Origin: Ascidiaceihabitans donghaensis
Lineage (GTDB): Bacteria; Pseudomonadota; Alphaproteobacteria; Rhodobacterales; Rhodobacteraceae
Length of the DNA: 64,000 nucleotides
Assembly: GCF_900302465.1 (NCBI RefSeq)
Contig: NZ_OMOR01000001.1
Span: 1,550,001-1,614,000 of the forward strand
Direction: 5' to 3'
Below are positions 18,205 to 26,525 of this stretch, piece after piece. The notes beneath the pieces were generated by a model. The model ran no database searches. It was not told the DNA's origin and saw only the letters and a program-made list of their open reading frames with translations. The translations under genes and the position numbers were made by a program. Numbering within the stretch: position 1 is the first letter of the stretch; the number at the start of each line of letters is the position of its first letter.

Positions 18205-18250
18205 TGGGGTGTTTTGTTTTGTTTTGTTTTGGTTTGTTTTGGGTTTGGGT
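18205..18250 (-). repeat. AAAAC pentanucleotide tandem repeat in dctP leader
   Basis: On the plus strand GTTTT is repeated four times exactly (18211-18230), followed by degenerate GGTTT/GTTTT/GGGTTT units to 18250. It fills the short gap between the DUF1445 stop and the dctP Shine-Dalgarno. Confidence 0.9.
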
Positions 18251-19075
18251 TCAGTCGTGGTTCAGAATGGTGGTTTCGGCGTCCTCGGCCACATCGGCGA
18301 TCAGCATGTGGCCGGGCGAATGGGTGATGCACACAGGCAGGCCCGCGTCCAAAAGTACATTTTGCGGGGTGACACCGCAGGCCCAGAACACCGGAATTTC
18401 GCCATCTTTGATGTCCACGGCGTCGCCCCAATCGGGCTGGCTCAGGTCTGTGATCCCAATGGCGTGCGGATCGCCGATGGCGATCGGTGCGCCATGGGCT
18501 TGGGGGAACTTTGCGCTGATGGCGCGGGCTTGGTCGATTTGGGCCAAGGGAATGGGCCGCATGGTCACAACCATCTGCCCGCCAAAGGGGCCTGCGGGCG
18601 ACAGCGCGATAGAAGACCGGAACATCGGCACATTCTTGGCGTCCTCGATGTGGCGCACGGGGATGTTGTGCCGCAACAGCGCATTTTCAAATGTGAAGGA
18701 ACACCCCAAAGCCACCGTGACCAGATCGTCGGCCCAGACGGGGGTGATGTCTGTCACTTCATCGCTCAGTGTGCCGTCGCGGAACACGCGGTACTTTGGC
18801 ACATCGGTCCGGATGTCGATGTCTGCGCCCAACGTGGGCAACATCGGATTGCCCGTGTCGCCGACACCGACCAATGGGCAGGGTTTGGGATTGCGCTGGC
18901 AGAACCGCAAGAAATCCAAGGCATAGCGTTCGGGCAAGATGGCAAGGTTGCATTGCAGCTTGCCCGCCGCCAGACCGGCTGTGTGGCCGGAATAAGCGCC
19001 AGTGCGGATGGCGGCCCGCACGTCATGGGCCGTGGCGGAAACCAGATCTGAATAAGACACGAGCGGCGATGACAT
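18251..19075 (-). CDS. DUF1445 protein (putative hydro-lyase / D-glutamate cyclase-related)
   Basis: 274 residues from MSSPLVSYSDLV; ATG 19075 is preceded by AAGGATCG. Family features: GHTAGLAAGKLQCNLAILP, FLRFCQRNPKPCPLVGVGDTG, LGCSFTFENALL and FWACGVTPQNVLL, the typical DUF1445 blocks. In animals a DUF1445 domain is part of mitochondrial D-glutamate cyclase, which forms 5-oxo-D-proline. Co-location with a TRAP transporter and PxpBC fits a pathway feeding 5-oxoproline to glutamate. The exact reaction of the bacterial single-domain protein is not established by the sequence. Confidence 0.88.
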   Translation of the reverse strand: MSSPLVSYSDLVSATAHDVRAAIRTGAYSGHTAGLAAGKLQCNLAILPERYALDFLRFCQRNPKPCPLVGVGDTGNPMLPTLGADIDIRTDVPKYRVFRDGTLSDEVTDITPVWADDLVTVALGCSFTFENALLRHNIPVRHIEDAKNVPMFRSSIALSPAGPFGGQMVVTMRPIPLAQIDQARAISAKFPQAHGAPIAIGDPHAIGITDLSQPDWGDAVDIKDGEIPVFWACGVTPQNVLLDAGLPVCITHSPGHMLIADVAEDAETTILNHD

Positions 19076-19132
19076 GATGGCGATCCTTGTGATGCCTTTC
19101 AAACATCACATGAGGCCGGAGTTTCGCGCAAA

Positions 19133-19158
19133 TTATCATTTTTGATATATTGTGATAA
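19133..19158. promoter_or_regulatory. Candidate LysR-type operator TTATCA-N14-TGATAA
   Basis: An inverted repeat (19133-19138 and 19153-19158) with a further TGATA at 19143-19147 lies in an AT-rich stretch between the LysR stop and the DUF1445 start. It is the likely promoter/operator region of the transporter operon. Confidence 0.4.
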
Positions 19159-20037
19159 CTATTTTGGATGGGTCGCATCCCAGCCCTGCGCAACGCTGCA
19201 CGCGATTTTCGCACTGTTTTCAACAAGAAAGCTGCGAGGTTCCGACAGGTAAGACGCTGTGAAGGCCAAGGGCTGCGGCTGATAGCCGGGATCAAATTCA
19301 ACGATCTGTCCTGCCTCTAACAGTTCATTGGCCAAGGCGCGGGGGTATGGCCCCACGGCGATTCCCGCTGCAATCATCTTCAAACTGGCCGACAAAGACG
19401 CTGATGCATACACCCGCAACTTTGGTCCCACGCGCCGCGACAGTTCCGACATCAATTCGCGGTAGGGGCGCGTTTTGCTTGAATAGGAAATCACCGGAAT
19501 TTTGCTTAAATCCGTCTCGGGGTTAGAGGTGCTGCGATACCAATGCAGATCAAAAGGCGGCAGGCCCACGTTTTCGACTGAAAATTCCGACACCGGCCCC
19601 ATCAAAAGCGCCAGATCAAGGCGGCGTTCCAAAAGGGCGGCCCGTAGGTTGATCGAGATGTCCACGGTCAGATCCACGTTGACCCTTGGATAGTGTTCGC
19701 TGAATGCTTTCAGGAAATCGGGCAGCCAGGCTTGGGCAATGGTCTCGGAGGCGCCCACACGGAACAGCCCTTCCACTTCGGACGGGTTGGCCACGCGCTG
19801 TTTGATCTCTTCTTCCACAAACAGCATTTGTTCCGCGTAAGACAAAAGCAGCGTGCCTTGTTTGGTCAGCACCAATTCGCCGGGGCCGCGTTCAAACAGG
19901 GGCACGCGCAATTCTGCCTCAAGGTTGGAAATGCGTGTGGACACAGCAGGTTGTGACAGGTGCAAGCGTTCAGCCGCTTTGCGAAAGCCGCCCAAACGGG
20001 CGACCCATAGGAAAGTGCGGATTTGATCAAATGTCAT
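19159..20037 (-). CDS. LysR-family transcriptional regulator (of the downstream TRAP/pxp operon)
   Basis: 292 residues from MTFDQIRTFLWVARLGGF; the ATG at 20037 gives the standard LysR N-terminus. Residues 3-60 form the winged HTH (FRKAAERLHLSQPAVSTRISNLE), followed by a periplasmic-binding-like effector domain (LFRVGASETIAQAWLPDFL and on). It is directly upstream of and co-directional with the DUF1445-TRAP-pxp genes, so it probably senses their substrate. Confidence 0.93.
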   Translation of the reverse strand: MTFDQIRTFLWVARLGGFRKAAERLHLSQPAVSTRISNLEAELRVPLFERGPGELVLTKQGTLLLSYAEQMLFVEEEIKQRVANPSEVEGLFRVGASETIAQAWLPDFLKAFSEHYPRVNVDLTVDISINLRAALLERRLDLALLMGPVSEFSVENVGLPPFDLHWYRSTSNPETDLSKIPVISYSSKTRPYRELMSELSRRVGPKLRVYASASLSASLKMIAAGIAVGPYPRALANELLEAGQIVEFDPGYQPQPLAFTASYLSEPRSFLVENSAKIACSVAQGWDATHPK

Positions 20038-20090
20038 GAGCCATTCATAGAATGGATCACAACACCTGCATATCCATAAAGAAAGCAAAG

Positions 20091-21083
20091 CTAGCCTGCG
20101 CCAAACTTCTTGCGGCGTTCCTTGATGCGGTCATTTGCGGCTTCTGTTCCGTCGTGGAAAGATCCAAACAGCTTGTCCCACGGTATTTCCAAAGACCCGT
20201 AGTTACATTCAAAATAGCGGTGATGCATTTGGTGGTGGAAGGTGCCAAGGTTCAGACGGTTTTTGTCTTTGACCACCAACCCCTCAAATCCGGTATGTGT
20301 TGTGGCTGCAGTCAGCGCGTAATATTGCAGGTGAAACAGGATATGTATGGGGTGTGCGGCAACAAGAAAATGCACCAGCACCGACCCCAGAAAGATCACA
20401 TGTTCCACCGGATGCATCGACATCCCCGACCACGGGCCCACATTGATGTTTCGGTGATGCAGGGCGTGCACATGCTTGTACAAGAACGGCACATGCAAAA
20501 GGCGGTGTATCCAGTAGAAATAAAAACTTTCCCAGACAGGGATCAGCAAAAACAGGGCAATGAACCAGACGGGATGGGCAGCCCACGTCAGCATCGGCGC
20601 ATACCCGTTGGCCAATGCCCAAAACATCAACACTTCGTAGGCCGTCCAGATCGTGACGCCACTGGCCAATGTCCAGAACATGTTGTCTCTGATTTGTCCC
20701 CCCAGCGTGAATTGTTTGCCGTTTTTCATCAAGGGTCGGGGGTCGTATTTCAAGCGTTGGCCTTGCTGGGTGAAAGTGTAGAAATACAAATGCAGCCCGC
20801 CCGCCACGACCGACATCAAAACCAGATTGCGGATATACATCCATAACACCCAATCAAAGGCCAAGACTTTCGATTGTTCGAGCGGAGGCTGGAACCAATA
20901 GAACGACACACAGGCCACCGCGACCAGAATAAGCTTTTCCGAGATCAGAAACCACGATCCCCACACCCATTGAACCATTTCTTTGGGACGCAAAGGCCAT
21001 TGGAAAAACGGCGAGACGTTCAAAGGCGTCTCTGGGGTATGGTTCCAGCCTTTAAGCGGCGTGTGGGGTGGTGTGTCAGTCAT
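20091..21083 (-). CDS. Sterol desaturase / fatty acid hydroxylase family protein
   Basis: 330 residues, with four or more hydrophobic segments. The diiron histidine clusters of the superfamily are present: HRLLH, HALHH and HHQMHHRYFECNYG, plus HPVEH. Members hydroxylate or desaturate sterols, fatty acids or ceramide-like lipids in the membrane using O2. The substrate is not predictable. It is divergent from the LysR gene at 21192, which may control it. Confidence 0.93.
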   Translation of the reverse strand: MTDTPPHTPLKGWNHTPETPLNVSPFFQWPLRPKEMVQWVWGSWFLISEKLILVAVACVSFYWFQPPLEQSKVLAFDWVLWMYIRNLVLMSVVAGGLHLYFYTFTQQGQRLKYDPRPLMKNGKQFTLGGQIRDNMFWTLASGVTIWTAYEVLMFWALANGYAPMLTWAAHPVWFIALFLLIPVWESFYFYWIHRLLHVPFLYKHVHALHHRNINVGPWSGMSMHPVEHVIFLGSVLVHFLVAAHPIHILFHLQYYALTAATTHTGFEGLVVKDKNRLNLGTFHHQMHHRYFECNYGSLEIPWDKLFGSFHDGTEAANDRIKERRKKFGAG

Positions 21084-21191
21084 TGGGCGGCTCTTACGCT
21101 AAAGATCATATCTATCTGCACTGTCGCAGGTTTACGAAACTGTGAAAAACAGTTTTAATCGCGCTATAAGCGCTGAAAATCCGAGGAAGAT

Positions 21192-22130
21192 ATGTCCCTG
21201 TCGCTCAAAGCCATGACGTATTTCACCACTGCTTTGCGCTATGGGAACATCGCCAAAGCCGCGGCAGACCTGAATATTGCGGCCTCTGCTGTGTCCAGTG
21301 CCATTGATCAGGTTGAAGCTGCGTTTGATCTGACTTTGGTCACTCGCCAGCGGTCGCGCGGAATACAGGCCACAGCCAGCGGACGCACAGTTGCCCAAAA
21401 AATCGAACGCCTTTTGGAAGACTACCGCGCAGTTATGGTGCAAGGCGATGACCTCAAACACGCGGTACAAGGCACGTTGCGTATTGGTTATTATGCCCCG
21501 ATTGCACCGGCCTTTCTGCCTGAAATTCTAACGGCGTGTTTGCCCGAAGATGGACATGTGCAGCTGCATCTGGATGAATGTGATAACGACAGTGCACAAC
21601 AAGGTCTGCTGGACGGCACATATGATGCCATTTTGTTTGTCTGTGACGCCGCACGGCCTGCGATTGCCTATGATCCACTGATCACGGCACCTGCATATTG
21701 CGTGTTGCCCAAGGGGCATGTTCTGGCGCAGCAAGATACGGTGACGATGGCACAGATTGCACAGCATCCGTTGGTTGTGCTGAACCGCCCCATGGCGTCC
21801 GGTTATTATCACGGACTGCTTGAACGCCAACCGACAGCGCCCACAATTGCGGCCTATGCCAATTCAACCGAAATGCTGCGCAGTCTCGTGGGCCGCGGGC
21901 ATGGGGTGGCGATTTTAAATATGCAGCCGCGTATCGGTTCAACATATGGCGCAGATGAAGTTGTCGGACGCCCCATCGCCGATGCGTTGCCCCCTTTGAC
22001 CTTGGCAGTTGGATACGAAAAAGACCGCCCGCGTCGGTTGGTGCAGGTATTCGTGGATGCGTGTGTGGCCTATTTTGCAAATCCGGCCAACGCCGATTGC
22101 ACCTGTGTGTTTGCAGGCGAACAGGAATGA
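21192..22130 (+). CDS. LysR-family transcriptional regulator
   Basis: 312 residues. The N-terminal HTH is MTYFTTALRYGNIAKAAADLNIAASAVSSAIDQVE-like, with the effector domain starting at GTLRIGYYAPIAPAFLPEI. AGGAAGAT precedes ATG 21192. Divergent to the desaturase-like gene and upstream of the flavoprotein gene at 22248; either could be a target. The effector is unknown. Confidence 0.92.
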   Translation: MSLSLKAMTYFTTALRYGNIAKAAADLNIAASAVSSAIDQVEAAFDLTLVTRQRSRGIQATASGRTVAQKIERLLEDYRAVMVQGDDLKHAVQGTLRIGYYAPIAPAFLPEILTACLPEDGHVQLHLDECDNDSAQQGLLDGTYDAILFVCDAARPAIAYDPLITAPAYCVLPKGHVLAQQDTVTMAQIAQHPLVVLNRPMASGYYHGLLERQPTAPTIAAYANSTEMLRSLVGRGHGVAILNMQPRIGSTYGADEVVGRPIADALPPLTLAVGYEKDRPRRLVQVFVDACVAYFANPANADCTCVFAGEQE

Positions 22131-22247
22131 CCCGCATTTCCCGGTGATCGCTTGGAAATGGCCTTGTGACGTTGCGCCATAGAGCAAGGCTTGCGTTGTT
22201 TTTGGGCGGCCTCGGGGTAAGCTAAGCGGCAACAAGGGGGCACTGCA

Positions 22248-23633
22248 ATGAACACTTTCGAGACGGATTATCTGGTTGTCGGGGCAGGGGCCACAGCCCT
22301 TAGCTTTGTCGATAGCCTATTGGATCAAACCGACGCGCGTATCACCATCGTGGACAAACGCGACACACCCGGAGGCCATTGGAACGACGCCTATCCCTTT
22401 GTACGTCTGCACCAGCCATCATCCTACTACGGCGTGGCTTCGACCCCCATGGGAAAAGAGCGCATCGACACAGTGGGCCTGAATGCGGGTTTTGAGGAAT
22501 TGGCGTCTGGCCCGGAAATCCTTTCGTACTTCCATGCCATCATGCGCGACCGCTTTTTGCCGTCCGGTCGGGTGCGCTTTTTGCCGCTGACGGAGTATCT
22601 GGAAGATGGTGCGCTGCGGCATGTTCTGACAGACGCACGCACGCAGATCACGTACAAGCGTTTGGTCGATGCGCGGATTTGCGAAAACGGCATTCCGCTG
22701 ACGCATGTGCGCAAGTTCGATGTGGAAGATGGGGTGGTCTGTATTCCACCCAACGATGTGCCGCGCCGTGCCAAAGACCATCGACATTTCACAATCCTTG
22801 GGGCCGGAAAAACAGCGATGGATACCGCCGTTTGGTTGCTTGGTCATGGTGTGGATGCGGGACAAATCCGCTGGGTTATGCCGCGCGACCCTTGGGTGAT
22901 CAACCGCGCGTTTTCGCAGCCCTCCGGCGCGTTTTACAAACACGTCATGAAAGGAACCGCGCAACAAATGGCTGCAGCCCGTGACGCAAAGACCATAGAT
23001 GAACTGGCGCTGGGCATGGAAGCGGCAGGTCTTTGGATGCGATTTGATCCCGATGTGATGCCGCAAATCATGCACGGGCCAACTTTGTCACAAGCCGAAT
23101 TCGAATTGCTGCGCGGCATCAAAGATATCGTGCGCCTGGGCCATGTGACGGCAATCGAGCCGGGGAAAATGACATTGAAAGGTGGCGTGTTGGATGCACC
23201 TGACAGCCTTTATGTGGATTGCACCGCACGGGCTTTGGGGCACACTGACACGTGGCCCATTTTTACCGAAGAACGGATTGGCTTGCAGATGATACGGCTG
23301 TTCCAGCCAATGTTTTCAGCGGCCTTGCTTGCGAAAATCGAATCTTTGCCTTTGGACAACAAAGCCAAGAATGCACTGGCGGCCCCTGTGCCTATGACAG
23401 ACGACGTCAGAAGCTGGCTGAGGTCGCAAATTGCGACATCCATGAACCAGTTTGCCTGGGGGCAGGTGCCAGAACTCAAAGAATGGATCAACCAAAGCCG
23501 GCTGGACGGGTTCGGGCGGCCATCACGGGAAGTGGACCGCAATGACCCGCAGGTGAAAGCGCTTTATGATCAAGTGCGTGCTGTGGCGATGCCTGCCTTT
23601 GCAAACATGCAGAAACTGGTGGCATCGGGCTAA
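22248..23633 (+). CDS. FAD/NAD(P)-dependent oxidoreductase (flavoprotein monooxygenase-like)
   Basis: 461 residues. The N-terminal FAD-binding Rossmann motif is YLVVGAGATALSFVDSLL, followed by IVDKRDTPGGHWNDAYPFVRLHQPS, which resembles the flavin-containing monooxygenase group. A second nucleotide motif is FTILGAGKTAMDTAVWLL near residue 184, for NAD(P)H. Substrate unknown. GCAATG context: ATG 22248 follows AAGGGGGCACTGCA. Confidence 0.85.
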   Translation: MNTFETDYLVVGAGATALSFVDSLLDQTDARITIVDKRDTPGGHWNDAYPFVRLHQPSSYYGVASTPMGKERIDTVGLNAGFEELASGPEILSYFHAIMRDRFLPSGRVRFLPLTEYLEDGALRHVLTDARTQITYKRLVDARICENGIPLTHVRKFDVEDGVVCIPPNDVPRRAKDHRHFTILGAGKTAMDTAVWLLGHGVDAGQIRWVMPRDPWVINRAFSQPSGAFYKHVMKGTAQQMAAARDAKTIDELALGMEAAGLWMRFDPDVMPQIMHGPTLSQAEFELLRGIKDIVRLGHVTAIEPGKMTLKGGVLDAPDSLYVDCTARALGHTDTWPIFTEERIGLQMIRLFQPMFSAALLAKIESLPLDNKAKNALAAPVPMTDDVRSWLRSQIATSMNQFAWGQVPELKEWINQSRLDGFGRPSREVDRNDPQVKALYDQVRAVAMPAFANMQKLVASG

Positions 23634-23753
23634 GACGGCCCGCTTGCGGACATTCCACGCAAATGCGCCCTTGCAAGCGGCCTTGATGGCACATAGAAGG
23701 GCGCAAATTTTCTGCACGCGCCCTTCGGGGTGCCTTAATCCTATGGAGCACAC
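23634..23753 (+). promoter_or_regulatory. tig leader with competing hairpins
   Basis: AAGGGCGC at 23697-23704 can pair with GCGCCCTT at 23665-23672 or with GCGCCCTT at 23718-23725; the latter extends to a 9-bp stem (GAAGGGCGC/GCGCCCTTC). The structures are mutually exclusive and lie just before the trigger factor start. No T tract follows. Confidence 0.45.
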
Positions 23754-25085
23754 ATGCAGGTCACCGAGACGCTGAACGAAGGTCTGAAACGCGGCTATGC
23801 CATCACCGTCACTGCGGCTGAATTGGACGCCAAAGTGAACGAAAAGCTGGTTGAAGCGCAGCCAGAAGTCGAAATGAAGGGCTTTCGCAAAGGCAAAGTC
23901 CCTATGGCTTTGCTGAAGAAGCAATTTGGCGAACGCGTTTTGGGCGAAGCGATGCAAGAAGCTGTCGACGGCGCAATGAACGAGCACTTCGAATCCACAG
24001 GCGACCGCCCTGCGATGCAGCCTGACGTCAAAATGACCAACGAAGACTGGAAAGCCGGCGACGACGTCAACGTCGAAATGGCGTACGAAAAGCTGCCAGA
24101 AATTCCAGAAGTCGACATGTCCGGCATCAAGCTGGAAAAAATGGTCGTCAAAGCGGATGACGACGCAGTTGCAGAAGCGCTGGGCAACTTGGCCGAGACA
24201 GCACAAGATTTCAAAGCCCGCAAGAAAGGCTCCAAAGCCAAAGACGGCGACCAGGTCACATTTGATTTCTTGGGCAAAGTTGACGGCGAAGCCTTTGAAG
24301 GTGGTGCGGCCGAAGATTACCCGCTGGTTTTGGGTTCAGGTTCTTTCATTCCCGGCTTCGAAGAGCAGCTGGTTGGCGTGAAAGCGGACGAAGAAAAAGA
24401 CGTCACAGTCTCTTTCCCTGACGACTATCAGGCAGAGCACTTGGCCGGCAAAGAGGCCGTGTTCGAATGCAAAATCAAAGAGGTCAAAGAACCCGTTGCT
24501 GCCGAAGTGAACGATGAATTGGCCACGAAGTTTGGCGCTGAAGATCTGGACGGTCTGAAAGCACAAATCTCCGAGCGTCTGGAAGCGGAATACACCGGTG
24601 CGGCCCGCGCTGTTATGAAACGCGGTCTTCTTGACCAGCTGGACGGTTTGGTCAGCTTTGAGCTGCCCCCTTCACTGGTTGACGCCGAAGCGGGCCAGAT
24701 TGCGCACCAGCTGTGGCATGAAGACAACCCTGAAGTCGAAGGCCATGATCACCCCGAGATTGAAACCACCGATGAGCACAAGAAACTGGCCGAACGCCGC
24801 GTCCGTCTGGGTCTGTTGTTGGCTGAACTGGGCCAGAAAGCCGAAGTCACAGTGACAGATGCTGAAATGACCCAAGCGATCATGGCGCAGGCGCGTCAGT
24901 ATCCAGGTCAGGAACGTCAGTTCTTTGAATTCATTCAGCAAAACCAGCAGATGCAGCAACAATTGCGTGCACCTTTGTTTGAAGACAAAGTTGTCGATCA
25001 CATTGTTGAAAGCGCGACTGTGACGGAAAAAGAAGTGTCCAAAGAAGACCTTCAAAAAGCAGTGGAATCTCTTGAAGAAGAGTAA
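23754..25085 (+). CDS. tig: Trigger factor, ribosome-bound chaperone and prolyl isomerase
   Basis: 443 residues. The ribosome-binding N-domain has the GFRKGKVP signature (residues about 43-50). The central FKBP-type PPIase domain includes [20 protein letters not shown] near 165-185 and [15 protein letters not shown] long helical C-domain follows. It binds nascent chains at the ribosome exit. The leader contains alternative hairpins and the gene ends with a strong terminator, so it appears to be a single-gene transcript. Confidence 0.98.
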   Translation: MQVTETLNEGLKRGYAITVTAAELDAKVNEKLVEAQPEVEMKGFRKGKVPMALLKKQFGERVLGEAMQEAVDGAMNEHFESTGDRPAMQPDVKMTNEDWKAGDDVNVEMAYEKLPEIPEVDMSGIKLEKMVVKADDDAVAEALGNLAETAQDFKARKKGSKAKDGDQVTFDFLGKVDGEAFEGGAAEDYPLVLGSGSFIPGFEEQLVGVKADEEKDVTVSFPDDYQAEHLAGKEAVFECKIKEVKEPVAAEVNDELATKFGAEDLDGLKAQISERLEAEYTGAARAVMKRGLLDQLDGLVSFELPPSLVDAEAGQIAHQLWHEDNPEVEGHDHPEIETTDEHKKLAERRVRLGLLLAELGQKAEVTVTDAEMTQAIMAQARQYPGQERQFFEFIQQNQQMQQQLRAPLFEDKVVDHIVESATVTEKEVSKEDLQKAVESLEEE

Positions 25086-25106
25086 GCTCTAATAAGACAT
25101 GATTGT

Positions 25107-25137
25107 AAAAGCCGCTCCTGAATGGGGGCGGCTTTTT
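25107..25137 (+). terminator. Rho-independent terminator of tig
   Basis: GCCGCTCC (25111-25118) pairs with GGGGCGGC (25125-25132, including one G-T pair) followed by five T; A residues precede the stem. Confidence 0.88.
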
Positions 25138-25151
25138 ACGTTAAGGGGAAG

Positions 25152-25197
25152 CGGAATTTTTGCAAAATTCCGGGCCGGATTGTTTCAAACAATCCGG
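25152..25197. repeat. Double perfect-hairpin element
   Basis: CGGAATTTT (25152-25160)/AAAATTCCG (25164-25172) and CCGGATTGTT (25175-25184)/AACAATCCGG (25188-25197) form two perfect hairpins two bases apart between converging genes. This looks like a REP/BIME-type element; it could also end the minus-strand transcript. Confidence 0.65.
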
Positions 25198-25202
25198 TGC
25201 GT

Positions 25203-25682
25203 TCATCCCGGCCGTAGACCGGTTTCGACCAACAGACCTCGGCGTTTGGCTTCGTAATAATACCCCCGTGCGTACCAGCCAATTGCGGTGGCTTCGTTCC
25301 CGTCAGACAACAACCAAGCCCCGCGCAGATACTTTCCGGCGTATTCCAAGTTGACGTCTGCATCCAAAAGCTGCGCAGGCGGTCCGCGGTGACCCATTGT
25401 GCGGGCCGTTTCGGGAAGAATTTGCAAAAGCCCCCAATAGGGCCCGTTGCGGGCAGACGGTCTATGTGTGCTTTCGCGGATTGCCAGCTTGTGCACCAAA
25501 CTACGCGGAATGGCATAGTGGTCCGCCCAGTGGTTGATCTGAGATCGAAGCTGCGGCGTTTCGTTTGGGTGCAGCGGCGGTTCTGATGCCGCTGTGGGGG
25601 CAGGGGCGCTGCTCCCACAGCCAGTCAAAGCCATGCAAAGCGGGGCAATAAGACATATGCGACGCGACAGTATGTGTTCCAT
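25203..25682 (-). CDS. Lipoprotein lytic transglycosylase (SLT domain)
   Basis: 159 residues from MEHILSRRICLIAPL; ATG 25682 is chosen because it gives a lipoprotein signal with lipobox LTGC (Cys about residue 20). The longer frame would place the signal internally. The mature part has the SLT fold: IPRSLVHKLAIRESTHRPSA (catalytic Glu in RES), GPYWGLLQILPETAR and ATAIGWYARGYYYEAKR. It cleaves peptidoglycan glycan strands from the outer membrane. It starts 55 bases after the alternative oxidase gene and may be co-transcribed. Confidence 0.88.
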   Translation of the reverse strand: MEHILSRRICLIAPLCMALTGCGSSAPAPTAASEPPLHPNETPQLRSQINHWADHYAIPRSLVHKLAIRESTHRPSARNGPYWGLLQILPETARTMGHRGPPAQLLDADVNLEYAGKYLRGAWLLSDGNEATAIGWYARGYYYEAKRRGLLVETGLRPG

Positions 25683-25737
25683 ACCGCATCTGAGCAAATG
25701 GACCACGCCGACACAATGTGGCGCGGCCCAATAGGCG

Positions 25738-26415
25738 TTATGCCGCCAGTTCGTCAGCCATCTCATGATTGCGGTCACGGTGGCCTGCTTCATCAGCACG
25801 AACCACCAAGATTACATCCCGCAGCCGCGCATCAGGTTCCAACTTCCAATACTCAATCGCCAACTCGGGTGCGGGAACGTTTGCGACACGTCCCGCATCC
25901 AGTTCTTCCAAATATTGCGTGTAGCTGATGACGGCCTCTTCTTCGAGATAGGCGACAACGCGGTGGGCAACCCGCGGTGCAAAGAGATACAGCAAGAAAT
26001 ACAGGTTGAAGAACACACCTTGGCCCAAAAGGATCAAAAGGCGTTCCATTTTGCTGGGTTCCGCGATTTTGATGAATGTCATCAAATGCATACGCTCATT
26101 TTCTGCTTCGTCCAACAGCTCGCGGATCCAGCCCTGATCATCACGAATACGGCGGATCGCTTTCAGGTGCTGCAACATGCCACCGACCATTCCCGGCACG
26201 GCGGCCACAGTTTCCAGAACAACCGCACGGTGCCCGTACCGTTTCGCAAAAAAACGGTCTGCAAAGATGCGCATGGTCTTCACGACACGTAAGGCAATGC
26301 GGTCGCGCAGATCTTTGGGTTCGGTGTGGTGGACAAGCGCATCATCGTCGCGGCTGATCTCTGGATCGTCCAGTTTCGGGTCTTGGGTTGGATCGGTATT
26401 TGTGGTGTCGAGCAT
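25738..26415 (-). CDS. aox: Alternative oxidase (cyanide-insensitive ubiquinol oxidase)
   Basis: 225 residues. The four diiron motifs of AOX are present in order: [37 protein letters not shown] and [12 protein letters not shown]. In the last, the first His of the usual DEAHHRD is Gly but the metal-ligand His is kept. Two hydrophobic stretches mark the membrane-bound surface. It oxidises ubiquinol with O2 without pumping protons. The first 35 residues are acidic and variable. ATG 26415 follows GGAGGGTAC. AOX is sporadic in bacteria and mostly known from marine alphaproteobacteria. Confidence 0.93.
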   Translation of the reverse strand: MLDTTNTDPTQDPKLDDPEISRDDDALVHHTEPKDLRDRIALRVVKTMRIFADRFFAKRYGHRAVVLETVAAVPGMVGGMLQHLKAIRRIRDDQGWIRELLDEAENERMHLMTFIKIAEPSKMERLLILLGQGVFFNLYFLLYLFAPRVAHRVVAYLEEEAVISYTQYLEELDAGRVANVPAPELAIEYWKLEPDARLRDVILVVRADEAGHRDRNHEMADELAA

Positions 26416-26525
26416 TGTACCCTCCTATTTCAGTAAGGATTTATGCCGTGCTGCGGAATGGGCAAGATATTGCGTCAATTTGCCCATTCCGATCTGCCCA
26501 TTCCGCTTTGGTTGTGGATGTCGAC

